DNA of 64,000 bases from Rhynchospora pubera (lineage: Eukaryota > Streptophyta > Magnoliopsida > Poales > Cyperaceae). The notes beneath the pieces are model-generated. The model saw only the letters and a list, made by a program, of their open reading frames with translations. It did no database searches and was not told the DNA's origin. The stretch covers positions 110,953,039 through 111,017,038 of the forward strand of contig CM051460.1 in the NCBI GenBank assembly GCA_028095005.1, written 5' to 3'. The translations under genes and the position numbers were made by a program. Positions 50,925 through 60,886 of the stretch are shown here, piece by piece; the first letter of the stretch is position 1, and the number at the start of each line of letters is the position of its first letter.

Positions 50925-51240
50925 TAGTTCCTGTCAAGAGAAGGCATATCGCATCTTCACTCGAGACTTGAACAAAATAAAAAAAATCACTAAAAATCCC
51001 CAAACGATTGAGAACTGACCTAGAAGCAGACTCAAATTTGAAAGCCTGTTTCTACTAGTTCACAACATGTTTGACCAGAAGCAGACTAAAATCTGATGCT
51101 CAGGTGACCAGAAGAAAAGTCAACCGGCGGCCATCACCCAAGTTCCTGTCAAGCGGAGGGATAGTGCATCTGTACTCGAGAATTGAACGAAATCCCAAAG
51201 TCTCTAAATCCCAAAACGATTGAGGATTGATCTAGGATAT
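50925..51240. repeat. Imperfect ~225-bp direct duplication
   Basis: GTTCCTGTCAAGAGAAGG (near 50929) and GTTCCTGTCAAGCGGAGG (near 51150) start two copies that also share CTCGAGA.TTGAAC, CCCAAA, ACGATTGAG and ACTGA/TTGATCTAG. Divergence is well over 10 percent. Confidence 0.7.
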
Positions 51241-51815
51241 CAAATTTCCTAGTATCAAACTCAAAAAACCTATGTGACAGTACCAAGCTGACCCAACAAA
51301 ATAAAAGAAGCCTTAACGTCTAAAAAATGTGTAACCAAAGAGTTAAATTGCATTTTTTACGTTGCACTGTTTAAATAACTGTCCTTTTTGCATTGTTTTC
51401 ATCCTGAAATTTCCTACCAAGACACAATTCTTTTATTGAAATGGACTTCAACCAATTACGTCTCCTAATTTTTTATTATCACGATCTAGAGGTGCTCTTG
51501 GCTAGTTCTTAACTGAGTCTGGAGGTAATTAACAGTAGGGGCTTGCGCCTACTGGATAAAAAGGACCTGCAACAAACAATCAACTCTCGAGGTACTTGGA
51601 ACCGCATTAGTGCCCTTCGCTCGTTCGGAATGGACAGTAACGTCGGGTCTTAAGATGCTCGAGGGGTATCTGATCCGCATTTCTTTTCTCCATAGAGGAA
51701 TTACTATCTTTCGGTGGATGGCTAAAAAAGTGCGAGACAGGACCAAAAACGTGTTTCCACTGAAAATGATGGAGGATGATGAAATCCAGAGAATAGTCTT
51801 AAGCAATTTCGGTTT

Positions 51816-51960
51816 TGTTAATCGGGAATGAGCTTAGCAATTCCCAAACATACGACAAGCGACAGGAGTTTACTGTACAAACCAAAAGAAAATACGTTGG
51901 GAATATGGAATCTACATAATTAACAATATTTTTCTAGCATAGTTTGCGAGTAAATATACT
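51816..51960 (-). repeat. Inverted-repeat arm paired with 31727-31887
   Basis: It contains GGAATGAGCTTAGCAATTCC, TATGGAATCTACATAATTAA and TTCTAGCATAGTTTGCGAGT, the reverse complement of the segment at 31727-31887. It lies immediately before dispersed-repeat copy 2, which is in direct orientation relative to copy 1, so this piece was flipped or acquired independently. Confidence 0.85.
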
Positions 51961-51962
51961 AG

Positions 51963-52960
51963 CGGGTCTCGCGCGAAATCTATTTTTTTATGATTTAGAT
52001 AAATAAAATAGTATAATTTTATTGCAAAATTAAATTCAGAAAAACAACCAAACATTTTATAAGATAAAACATAATTTTGCGCTATTTTTAAAATGGCAGA
52101 AATCACATGAAATATTTTGAATTATGGCATAAAAATTTAATGTTAGAAATCACATGGGGCTGTTTGGATTCATTGGGAAATTTGGAAAATTTCATCTTCC
52201 TAGCATAAATTTATTATAAACAATCCAAACTCTTGACAAATTTACACACTTCTCAATAAATTTATGTCTAGGAATAAGAAATTTTTCAAATTCTCTAAAT
52301 TCCTAAGCGATCCAAATGGCCCCATGAAATATTTATGAAATATTTTGCACTATTTCCCTAGGAACGAAAACCACTTCAAATTTAATGCTAAAATTTTAGA
52401 ATTTTGAAGGCATTGTATTTTTCAACTCATAATTTTTGAGTATGGAAATAAAATTTCACGCACAAATAAATTTAGTATTGCTTTGAATTAATAAAAAACT
52501 GATCATATTTATGAAACCATGGAAATAAAATATTATGAAATTTGTAAAATCATTTAAAATATTTTCGGAATGGATAATCGGAAAAATTTATACAAATAAA
52601 TTCCTCATATATCATTCTGCATGGCCATAAATTTTGAAAGATTCCCTAACAATTAAAAAAACCAAATTTTATTTTGCTGAAAATGTTTAAAATGGATGTA
52701 TCTATTCTTGCCCGAAAGTGGAGAAGAGTTCCGGGAGGAATATAAACGTGGTCCGGATTTTAGTTTTCCTTTAGTCCCACCCACGATTGTATTACATCTT
52801 TATTTAAAGCCTTTACATATAGAAAATTTCGCTTGCAATGTGCCAAACACTATATAATCTTGTGTGGACTATGTGGACTATATAATCTAGCGGTTCTTTT
52901 TAAAATAAAGCTAAGAAAAGAAAAACAAAAAAGGAAAAAAAAGGAGTGAAGAAAGTGCAC
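51963..52960 (+). repeat. Dispersed repeat, copy 2 (paired with 33000-33865)
   Basis: It aligns in direct orientation with copy 1, from CGCGCGAAATCTATTTTTTTAT to AAGTGCACGTG. It contains the MITE at 52157-52323, absent from copy 1, which supplies the empty-site reference. No coding capacity. Confidence 0.85.
52157..52323. mobile_element. Short MITE inserted in dispersed repeat copy 2
   Basis: Ends are GGGCTGTTTGGATTCATTGG and, inverted, GGGCCATTTGGATCGCTTAG. The flank CATG appears on both sides (52153-52156 and 52323-52326, allowing a one-base ambiguity). The paired copy near 33212-33220 shows the unoccupied site (CGCACGAAATATT). Subterminal TAGGAATA/TAAATTTAT symmetry makes it self-complementary. 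It is related to the MITE at 31993-32391. Confidence 0.75.
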
Positions 52961-53114
52961 GTGTCTGTTTCTTACTGGACATACGAGAGTGCGCGTTTTA
53001 ACTATTCATGATTTGCGGTTTTAACTAAACACTAATATGGTTTGGGGTTTTAACTAAAAAGTTGACATTGAGTTGCAGTTTCACATTTCGAGCTTTCTAA
53101 ATGGTAAAATCTAA

Positions 53115-53775
53115 TCGGGGTGATAAGGATCATTCGTAAAATTCATCATCCCTATCATCTTCAGTGGGAATACATTTTAGTTTTTTTTTTAAAAAAAATA
53201 TTTTTGGTCTCACTATTTCTCTCCCTCTCATCCTTTTATATTTCGGTCTCCATTATTACTATCCCTCCCATCCATTCTATTTTTGGTCCCCATTGTTTCT
53301 TTTTCTCTCATTCTTTTCTATTTCGGTCCCCACTATTTCTCTCCCTTCCATCTTTTTCATTTATGGTACTCATATTAACTATAACAGTTAGTATCCAAAC
53401 TACAACAATTACTTATATTAACTACAACAGCTACATAAATAATTTCAACAGTTATATATATTAATTTCAACAGCTACATATATAACTTCAACAATTACAC
53501 ATATAACTTCAACAATTATATATATTAACTTCGACAGTTACATATATAACATATCAACAGTTATATATATATATATATATATATATATCTATATAAACTA
53601 TTAAGAAAAACAGTGGGGATCGAAAATAAAAAAAATGAAAGAGAGAGAAATAGTGGGGACCAAAATAGGAAATGATGAGAAGAAGAGAAACAGTGGGGAT
53701 CAAAAATAGAAAGATGGAAGGGAGAGCAATTCCGAATAAATTCATCAAAATAGTGGAGACCAAAAATGTGTGTTC
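53115..53775. mobile_element. Foldback element 2, homologous to 34372-35035
   Basis: Pyrimidine arm 53200-53370 (TTTCTCTCCCTCTCATCC, GGTCCCCATTGTTTC) and purine arm 53605-53770 (CAGTGGGGATCGAAAATA, GAGAGAAATAGTGGGGACC) flank a loop of about 21-bp units (ACTTCAACAATTACACATAT) and a (TA)n stretch. The left boundary GGGGTGATAAGGATCAT matches copy 1. It is followed by two direct repeats (about 53771-53815 and 53856-53910) of a GATGATGGAGGATGATG-type motif that also occurs at 51756-51815. Confidence 0.8.
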
Positions 53776-53915
53776 ACACTGGAGATAATGGAGGATGGTC
53801 TTAAGCAATTCCAAATAAATCGTCACCAAACTAGTGGGGACAAAAAATATGCGTTCACACTGGAGATGATAGAGGATGATGTAATCCAGATGATGGTCTT
53901 AAGTAATTCCGAAAT

Positions 53916-54807
53916 TTAATTAATAATTATTAATTATTTTATTGAAAAAATTGCATTTACTAAATAAATAATTCTGTTTTATGTAGACAGTTGGAAAGAG
54001 ATCGATAAAGCATGGTCCATATTATCATGAACTACAGCTATTAAAATTACCAAATCACTTGTATTGACAAAAACAACTGATATTGACATAGCAGATTAGC
54101 ACTTTAGCAGTTATGACTTATTGACTTCTGACTTACGACTTACGAGCGATTAAAATTTGTCCTGTTCAGAAGAAAAGCGAACCAACTGTTTCCCACCCAA
54201 AGACCGAATTTTTTATCATAAACAATTTTATATAAAAAATTAAATTTTTTTTTTTAAAAAGAACACCACTACAGCGACATCCAAACTGCCACTATAGGGT
54301 CAAAGCACTTTTAATGCTAAAGATAAATAACACCCTTTTATAATTTCTCTTTTAGAGATTCTTGGTAGGAACTAGGAAACCCGTAACTAAATCGAACCAT
54401 AACTGCCTTTCGTGGCCCACTAGAAGAGATTTGGAGCGGAGCTGCTCAGAAGAGAAGAAGCGAAAGTTGGAAGATCGAGTTGAAATTCTGTCAAGTGACT
54501 CAGGTCGACCTAATTTGGCCAAATCAAGAGCGTTGATCGAAGTTTTGTGCAGAAAACTGTTAGCAAGAAACTCAAGTGAAACCAGATCCTCTCCACCCCG
54601 AAGATTCTGACATGAATTGATTGACATTTAAGACTATGAAATCTGCACTCGCCTCGCTAGGTTTTAAACAGACAAGAAAAGATGCAGAAAGAGCGTTTGG
54701 TACAAATTCTAAATGTTTTTTTTTAGGGTCACTATTTAATGCTAAATGTTAATTTAAGCTTTCTTAAATTAGTAATATTCATTGTCAACTTCAATTTAAA
54801 CTTGTAG
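53916..54807. other. Spacer with a segment shared with 32664-32775
   Basis: 54363-54476 (GGTAGGAACTAGGAAACCCG, then GGCCCACTAGAAGAGATTTG) matches 32664-32775 inside a TIR element. The match extends no further on the right, where 54480-54610 is GC-richer and open on both strands without a recognisable product. The rest is AT-rich spacer leading to a splice acceptor at 54801-54807. Confidence 0.6.
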
Positions 54808-54953
54808 TTTCATCTCCGTGGCACTCTGTTACAAAAGGCGACGGAACTGCCCCTCAACTGAATAGCGTCAGATATTTCTCTTTTCAAGAGCTTAAACAGT
54901 GCACCGATAATTTCTCGGAAATAAATAAAATAGGGGCAGGGCTCTTTGGAGAG

Positions 54954-55220
54954 TGTTACAATTGTATAATTGTATTTTCATTATTACTACAACAGTCAGT
55001 TTACATCCTATTTATACAGGCTATACAACAAGAAATGCTATCTATGCGCTGGCTATACAAGGTAAATAATAAAGATGATTGCCAAGCTAAAAAGGAAATG
55101 AAATGACAGAGAATATAACGGCTAGTAGAAGATTTCCAGACAGCTGTATGCGCACATCATGAGCTGGATAATATGCTGCAATTGGCGCTGGCATAATTAG
55201 TTGATATATCATTCTTCACA
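54954..55220 (-). repeat. Copia 3' LTR (relative to element orientation)
   Basis: 267 bp, identical to the other LTR apart from A instead of G in ACAACAAGAAATGC (about 55031 against 60966). The last 20 or so codons of pol run into it, as is common when the PPT is part of the coding frame. Confidence 0.96.
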
Positions 55221-58200
55221 CTCCCCCTCAAGTTGGGTTCATAGATGTCGAAGGACCCCAACTTGGATATAATAGTTTGAAATTGCATTTTTGTTAAGGC
55301 TTTGGTAAACACATCAGCAAGTTGATTTTTACTTGACACATAGGGTGTTTCAATTTCTTTTGACTTTATCTTCTCTCGTATGAAGTGACAATCAATTTCA
55401 ATATGCTTGGTTCGTTCATGGAAGACAGGATTATTGGCGATATGCCGCGCTGCTTGATTATCGCAAAACATCGGCATTGGCTCTTTATTTTCTTCACCGA
55501 GATCATGCATTAATTGTTTTAACCAAATCATTTCACTAGTAGTAGAAGCCATGGCACGATATTCAGCCTCTGCACTCGATTGTGCAACGACCGCTTGTTT
55601 CTTGCTCCTCCATGTAACCAAATTTCCACCAACAAATGTACAATATCCAGTGGTGGATCTACGATCGTAACTTCCAGCCCAGTCTGCATCCGAATAGGCC
55701 ATAATTTTCAAATGATTGTGTTTTTTCAATAATAGTCCTCTTCCTGGTGTTCCTTTGAGATAGCGCAGAATTCGCATAACTGCATCCATGTGTGTTGTTC
55801 GAGGAGCATGCATGAATTGACTCACTGTATTTACAGAAAATGTTATGTCAGGACGAGTAACGGTTAAATAAATTAACTTTCCCACTATCTTTTGATATTG
55901 ACTAATATTTTGTAACAGTTTGCCATCATCGGGGTCAAGTTTTACATTTAGTTCACTTGGTGTTTCTATAGGCTTACATCCTAATTTACCTGTTTCATCC
56001 AACAAGTCTAAGATATATTTTCTTTGTGATAAAAATAATCCTTTGTTAGAATATGCAATTTCAATTCCTAAGAAATATTTTAGTTTTCCAAGATCTTTAA
56101 TGTCAAATTTTTTGTGTAGATAACTTTTGACATTATTGATGTCATTTGTGTTGTCACCGGTTATTATTAAATCATCAACATATATTAGTACAATTGTGAC
56201 ACGACTCATGTTACGCTTGATAAACATAGAATGGTCAGCATTACTTGTTTGAAAACCACACGAAATTAAAGCCTGGCTTAATTTGGTATACCACGCCCTT
56301 GGAGACTGTTTTAGGCCATAGATGGATTTGTTCAATTTACAAACTAAATTTTTATCATGTTCTTTTGGATGACCGGGAGGGAGTTCCATATAAACTTCTT
56401 CTTCAAGTGTTCCTTGAAGAAAAGCATTTTTTACATCCATTTGATATAAATTCCAATCCTTATTAACAGCAATTGAAAGAATGACTCTAACGGTATTCAT
56501 TTTAGCTACAGGGGCAAAGGTTTCTTTGTAATCAATTCCGTATGTTTGAGTGTACCCTTTTGCAACTAACCTTGCCTTGTATCTTTCTACGGTGCCATCA
56601 CTATTATATTTAATTTTATAAATCCACTTACAACCAACCGGGCTTTTGTCATGAGGTAACTGAACAATATCCCAAGTTTTATTTTTTGCAAGAGCATGAA
56701 GCTCCTCTTGCATGGCTCGCTGCCACGTTGGGTCGGTTTTGGCCTCATGAAAATTTTTTGGTTCTCGTTCTTTAGAAATGGCACCGAGATAACTGCGGTA
56801 ATTGGTATGGATATTTTCATATGACAAGTGATTTTCTATAGGATACTTGAAAGTGTGATAAGTAATAAAATCATGTAATCTTGTAGAGGGTTTGAGAGTT
56901 CTACCAGACCTGCGTTGTTCTTGTGGTTCGTTTTGGTTACCTGGATTAAGTTCTACTGCAGTTTCTTCTAAATTTCCTTCGTTCACCTGCTGAGCTTGAG
57001 ACTCATTTGAATCGGTTGAAATTTGGTCGAGACGTATATGTTCCGACCTATCACCTTGAGAGCATTCCAAAACTGGTTGTGTGCTTGGATTTTGCACAAG
57101 CCTATTACTTGTACTTAGTACGGGCCTGGTGGGCTGTGACAAATATTTAAGTGATGCACTTCCTTCTGTTTCATGCGATCTACATGTCTCATGAGATTCA
57201 GAAGCAATCTCCCCCTGTGCGATATTCTCAAAAAAGGATTTGTCTTCCACAAATTTTACATTTCTTGATATATATATTTTATGCGTGGTCGGGTTCATAC
57301 ATTTATAACCTTTTTTTATAGCAGAATATCCTAAGAAAATGCATTTGATTGCTCTAGTGTCTAATTTATCACGTTGGTTATCTTGATTGTAAACATAACA
57401 AGTGCAACCAAAAACCTTCAAGTGGTCAAGACTAATTTTTCGATTCATCAAAATTTCTAAAGGAGACTTATAATCTAGAACAACAGTTGGAGTTCTATTA
57501 ATCAAATATGTGGCAGTTAGAATGGCGTCGGACCAAAAATATTTAGGAACATTAGTTTGAAACATTAGAGCTCGAGTAACTTCCAAAACATGTCTATTTT
57601 TACGTTCAGCAATACCATTTTGTTCAGGAGTTCCAATACATGTAGTTTGATGAACTATTCCTAATTGTTTTAAAAAATCTCGAAAATTATTATTAATATA
57701 TTCTGTGCCATTATCGGATCTAAAAATTTGAATTTTCGAGTCATATTGAGTAGAAACAAGATTTACAAATTCCTTGAAAATCGAAAAAACTTCAGATTTA
57801 GATTTTAAAAGATAAAGCCAAGTTCCTCTAGAAAAATCATCAATAAAGGTCACAAAATATTTAAAACCATCATAAGAGTCTATAGGTGCAGGACCCCAAA
57901 CATCAGAATGAATAAGTTGAAAAGGTTTATTTGATTTTGTACTAGATAAAGGAAACGACAATTTTGTTTGTTTGGCAAAGTTGCACACCTCACAATACTT
58001 AGAATCTAAATTAGGTAAACTAAAAATTTTATTTAAAATATTGTCCGAAGGGTGACCCAAACGTCGGTGCCACAAATTATTTGAGTTATCTATTGAAGTA
58101 GATGCAAGTGCAAAATTGGTTGGCTTAACAACATACAATCCATGTTCTAGAATTCCTTCACCAATCTTCTTCCCTGTCATTCTGTCCTGAAAAATCACAT

Positions 58201-58654
58201 TCTTTGGTGAAAAGATAACATTACAATTTAAATCCGTTGTAATTTTCCTGACCGAAAGTAAATTAGATGGGAAGCTAGGCATGTACAGAACATCGGTCAC
58301 TAGTTTATTGAATAAGTGCATTTCACCTATACCTTTTACTTGACTTGTGGAACCATCAGCTAGACCAACTGGCTGCATCATACAACTACGGTTTAAATTT
58401 ATAAGACTGGTTGTATTATTCACCATGTGGTCTGTGGCACCAGAGTCCACTATCCACGAGTCCATCCGTTTATTCATTTCATGTACAGAAAGATTACTAG
58501 AGGTGACAGCGATTAGATTTGGCTTCAACACATTTTTATTGTTTACCCCTTCAAACAAATCCCTTTGCACGACCTCACTGTTATTTCTCTCTCTAATTTT
58601 ATCAAAGAATCCAGTCATACCTGTGTTGCCTACCGATTGATTAGATGAGTTCAA
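55157..58654 (-). CDS. Copia Pol: protease, integrase, RT, RNase H
   Basis: Open for 1165 codons. Protease: WIVDSGATDHM (DSGA at 70-73). Integrase zinc finger: WHRRLGHPS...CEVC (195-224). Integrase core: Asp251 (HSDVWG), Asp314 (RSDNGTEY) and Glu350 (NGIAERKNR), with exact 35-residue spacing. RT: WIYKIKYNSDG (677 on), ARLVAKGYTQ, QMDVKNAFLQG and YVDD at 825-828. RNase H: YSDADWAG (about 989), SSAEAEYRA (about 1029), MFCDNQAA (Asp1065) and QLADVFTKAL (about 1111). It has no own ATG: the first codon is TTG, and the frame continues upstream in phase to the TAA that ends gag. It therefore belongs to a single gag-pol frame and needs read-through or a polyprotein without that stop. The domain set looks fully active. 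Confidence 0.95.
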   Translation of the reverse strand: MNSSNQSVGNTGMTGFFDKIRERNNSEVVQRDLFEGVNNKNVLKPNLIAVTSSNLSVHEMNKRMDSWIVDSGATDHMVNNTTSLINLNRSCMMQPVGLADGSTSQVKGIGEMHLFNKLVTDVLYMPSFPSNLLSVRKITTDLNCNVIFSPKNVIFQDRMTGKKIGEGILEHGLYVVKPTNFALASTSIDNSNNLWHRRLGHPSDNILNKIFSLPNLDSKYCEVCNFAKQTKLSFPLSSTKSNKPFQLIHSDVWGPAPIDSYDGFKYFVTFIDDFSRGTWLYLLKSKSEVFSIFKEFVNLVSTQYDSKIQIFRSDNGTEYINNNFRDFLKQLGIVHQTTCIGTPEQNGIAERKNRHVLEVTRALMFQTNVPKYFWSDAILTATYLINRTPTVVLDYKSPLEILMNRKISLDHLKVFGCTCYVYNQDNQRDKLDTRAIKCIFLGYSAIKKGYKCMNPTTHKIYISRNVKFVEDKSFFENIAQGEIASESHETCRSHETEGSASLKYLSQPTRPVLSTSNRLVQNPSTQPVLECSQGDRSEHIRLDQISTDSNESQAQQVNEGNLEETAVELNPGNQNEPQEQRRSGRTLKPSTRLHDFITYHTFKYPIENHLSYENIHTNYRSYLGAISKEREPKNFHEAKTDPTWQRAMQEELHALAKNKTWDIVQLPHDKSPVGCKWIYKIKYNSDGTVERYKARLVAKGYTQTYGIDYKETFAPVAKMNTVRVILSIAVNKDWNLYQMDVKNAFLQGTLEEEVYMELPPGHPKEHDKNLVCKLNKSIYGLKQSPRAWYTKLSQALISCGFQTSNADHSMFIKRNMSRVTIVLIYVDDLIITGDNTNDINNVKSYLHKKFDIKDLGKLKYFLGIEIAYSNKGLFLSQRKYILDLLDETGKLGCKPIETPSELNVKLDPDDGKLLQNISQYQKIVGKLIYLTVTRPDITFSVNTVSQFMHAPRTTHMDAVMRILRYLKGTPGRGLLLKKHNHLKIMAYSDADWAGSYDRRSTTGYCTFVGGNLVTWRSKKQAVVAQSSAEAEYRAMASTTSEMIWLKQLMHDLGEENKEPMPMFCDNQAARHIANNPVFHERTKHIEIDCHFIREKIKSKEIETPYVSSKNQLADVFTKALTKMQFQTIISKLGSFDIYEPNLRGSVKNDISTNYASANCSILSSS
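55221..55230 (-). other. Copia polypurine tract
   Basis: On the minus strand TGAGGGGGAG directly precedes the 3' LTR and would prime plus-strand DNA synthesis. It also encodes part of the NLRGSVKND end of pol. Confidence 0.85.
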
Positions 58655-58819
58655 GTGCTGCAGGATTTGTTGGAGTTGCGCGAGTGTGAATTGGGCCGCC
58701 CCTGTATCAGTGCCGATGCTTGTGCCAGTAACTGTGGGTTGCGCGACCGCCGCCTGAGCTTGAGGTCTGTCCCTCTCTTCAGATCTGTCCCGTCGGGGTT
58801 TGAGGTGAGGGAATAGGTC

Positions 58820-59719
58820 TTAACACCGATCACGGCTGTGACCGGGTTTGTCGCAATAATCGCAGTAAGGCGTGGCCCGAGTCCCTCGTCCTCTCCCCCT
58901 GCCGCGACCGCTTGAGGAGCCTCGACCGCCCTGACGGATGCTTACATGCTCGCCTTGCTTGGAAGTTTGCTCTCCCTTGTTCCAATGGCTGACAAACGCC
59001 TGATTTTCTGATTGCGGCTGGTTGTCAGTAGTCATGAACCGCCGCCTGGTTTCTTCACGCTGAATCGTCGCAACAACAGTGGCCAGAGAAGGTAATTCTG
59101 CTGAATTAAGAATTTGGCTACGAATCTGCTCATAGCTTGAGTCAAATCCTGAAAGATACTGGTAAATGCAATCTTGCTCGGTACGAGCCTGGATGACTTT
59201 GAGATCAGTGGTGGGAGGAAGGTAAAAAGCTAATTCCTGCCATTTGGTTTTTAACAGACCCAAGTACTCTGTGTTGGATCTATTGTCCTTTTTTATTTGA
59301 GCAATTTCTTGTTTAAGTTCATAAATACGTGCATGATTGTTTTCTTGACCATACATGCTTTGGACAGATTGCCACAAATCAAAAGCTGTATCAGCTGAAA
59401 GCAAGAATATATTTTCAATTTCTGGTGCCATTGAATTTAGGATCCATTTCACAACCAATAGATCATCACTTTGCCATTGGTCGAAATTGGGATTGTTTTC
59501 AAGAGGTTTTGGTAACTTGCCATTTATATGACCTAATTTACCTTTACCTCCAAGTGAAATGTTCACGGCTTTAGCCCAAGATAAGTAATTGTGACCATTC
59601 AAAGGTACAGAGGTAAGTTTCAAGGCGGTATTTGAGTCACTGATGTACGAACGACCGCCTTCTGTTGCCTGCTCTGGTATCTTGGGATCTTTATCTTTTT
59701 CTGTGTTTGATCCTGCCAT
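58820..59719 (-). CDS. Copia Gag with CCHC zinc knuckle
   Basis: 299 residues from an ATG at 59719. It has the Copia Gag helical region (SVPLNGHNYLSWAKAVNISL, TAFDLWQSVQSMYGQE, RIYELKQEIAQIKKDN), an RGGRGSSSGRGRGRGRG basic stretch and a perfect zinc knuckle CDYCDKPGHSRDRC as its last residues. It would package the RNA in virus-like particles. TAA at 58820-58822 follows the last Cys directly. The next codons (DLFPHLKPRRDRSEERDRPQ) stay in the pol frame without another stop, so only this codon divides gag from pol. Confidence 0.93.
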   Translation of the reverse strand: MAGSNTEKDKDPKIPEQATEGGRSYISDSNTALKLTSVPLNGHNYLSWAKAVNISLGGKGKLGHINGKLPKPLENNPNFDQWQSDDLLVVKWILNSMAPEIENIFLLSADTAFDLWQSVQSMYGQENNHARIYELKQEIAQIKKDNRSNTEYLGLLKTKWQELAFYLPPTTDLKVIQARTEQDCIYQYLSGFDSSYEQIRSQILNSAELPSLATVVATIQREETRRRFMTTDNQPQSENQAFVSHWNKGEQTSKQGEHVSIRQGGRGSSSGRGRGRGRGTRATPYCDYCDKPGHSRDRC

Positions 59720-60886
59720 GGCTTAGCTCGACTACTGGTCTTGCTTCCTGGCAACAGAGAATAGAAGTGTATTGCTCCTCAGGTGCTGGCGTAAGTAGTA
59801 ACTCCCTACCGTTCGTTGCTAAAGCTTTCTCTTTAATTAAGGCTTTTCACTCTTTTATTTTTATCGTTATTCAAGCAGAGTAGTTAGCCGAGCGTTCAGT
59901 GAATAAGCTGAACACAGCCCTCCCTTTTCGCTACGCGCCTATTCTTCGTTTCTGAGGACAGAGAAAATCTAAGCATGCATGAATTTACGTATAGGATCAT
60001 TTCAACAACACTTTAAGAGCGTAATGGCGGGCGAAATAGCTTGGTGAACTATTTATTTCATCGATCAAATCAAAGAACAGACTAACAAAGGGTCTAAACC
60101 AAAATTTGTTCCGACGAGTCGATTAACTCCGATTGTGCCTTGTCCCGATCCTTGATTTAAGGCCTTGACTGGCGTGCGGTTGAGCATTCGGTACTTTTAG
60201 TCATCAAAAAAGCTCCTTTCCAAGGTTGGAGGCAAAGGTACATTGTATAAAATCTATTCGTTTATGTGGACAGTAAGAAATTCTTCGTTGTATCAACTTT
60301 ATAGAAAATCGAGTTTTACCTATAATTCTCTTTTTAGTCCCATTGGGCAGGCAATAAGGACATCATGGAATCTGAGGAACGTCTTGAAAGAAAGCTTGGT
60401 TGCCTTTCACTGGGATGACTCTTCCTGAAAGAGATTACTTACGAATACTTTGTAATATTACATTCTTTTTTCTTTCTTCAACGTCATCATCAACAGGCGT
60501 ACTATGGTCGCCCTGGAGTTGCAGCTTTTAAGCTCTTCTTTGACCATGTAGAAAACTTCTGCGACGCTCCGTTTCTATGCCCTTGTGTCAGCCCCCCTCC
60601 CCAGCTTTTCTCATTGGTAGATCCGGGACCCATGTCTATACGTGGCAGTTCGAACATATACTAGACCAGCTACGCAATCCCCATCTGGTGTCAACGGAAA
60701 GGGCTAGACAATTCTCTTTAATTGTTGAAGAACCTTGGAAATATGAACAAAAAGGAGGGATCCATGTATTTGGCAAAGTTCGTTTCCGTTCTCATATCGT
60801 AATCTCTCAGAACGCTTTGTTTTACAAACTCCTCTATTCTCATCACCAGGAAGCAATTTGCGTTTACAAGGTGGCTCTTGATACCA
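59720..60886 (+). other. Copia leader carrying a gene-like block in antisense
   Basis: The region between PBS and gag is about 1.17 kb, long for Copia. Read on the plus strand, opposite to the element, it holds stretches that look like host coding exons. 60243-60428 ends IGQAIRTSWNLRNVLKESLV AFHWDDSS. 60500-60655, after a CAACAG acceptor-like site, reads YYGRPGVAAFKLFFDHVENF followed by C. From 60645, in another frame, it reads EHILDQLRNPHLVSTERARQ, VEEPWKY and GGIHVFGKVRFRSHIV. Three frames are used, with an intron-like AT-rich piece between the first two. I cannot name the gene. A captured, decayed host-gene fragment is the best explanation; chance is unlikely given the ordered composition. 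Confidence 0.5.
60871..60886 (-). other. Copia primer-binding site (initiator Met tRNA)
   Basis: On the minus strand TGGTATCAAGAGCCAC lies directly after the 5' LTR and matches the 3' end of initiator methionine tRNA in the manner of most plant Copia elements, with one extra A in the usual TGGTATCAGAGC. Confidence 0.88.

Larger units (their letters stand above)
49698..51545. other. Spacer with short irregular repeats
   Basis: No gene. The first 300 bp is GC-richer, the rest AT-rich, containing the AAAGTC-rich tract and the duplicated segment listed separately. Their mixture resembles subterminal repeat regions of large DNA transposons, but no transposase or ends were identified. Confidence 0.4.

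Noticed and set aside
51610..51831. 73-codon frame near the inverted-repeat arm
   Set aside because: No recognisable domain, and part of it overlaps the motif repeated at 53771 and 53856.
54352..54627. Overlapping open frames of about 85 codons on both strands
   Set aside because: The first half is a repeated non-coding segment shared with 32664-32775; no family recognised in either strand.
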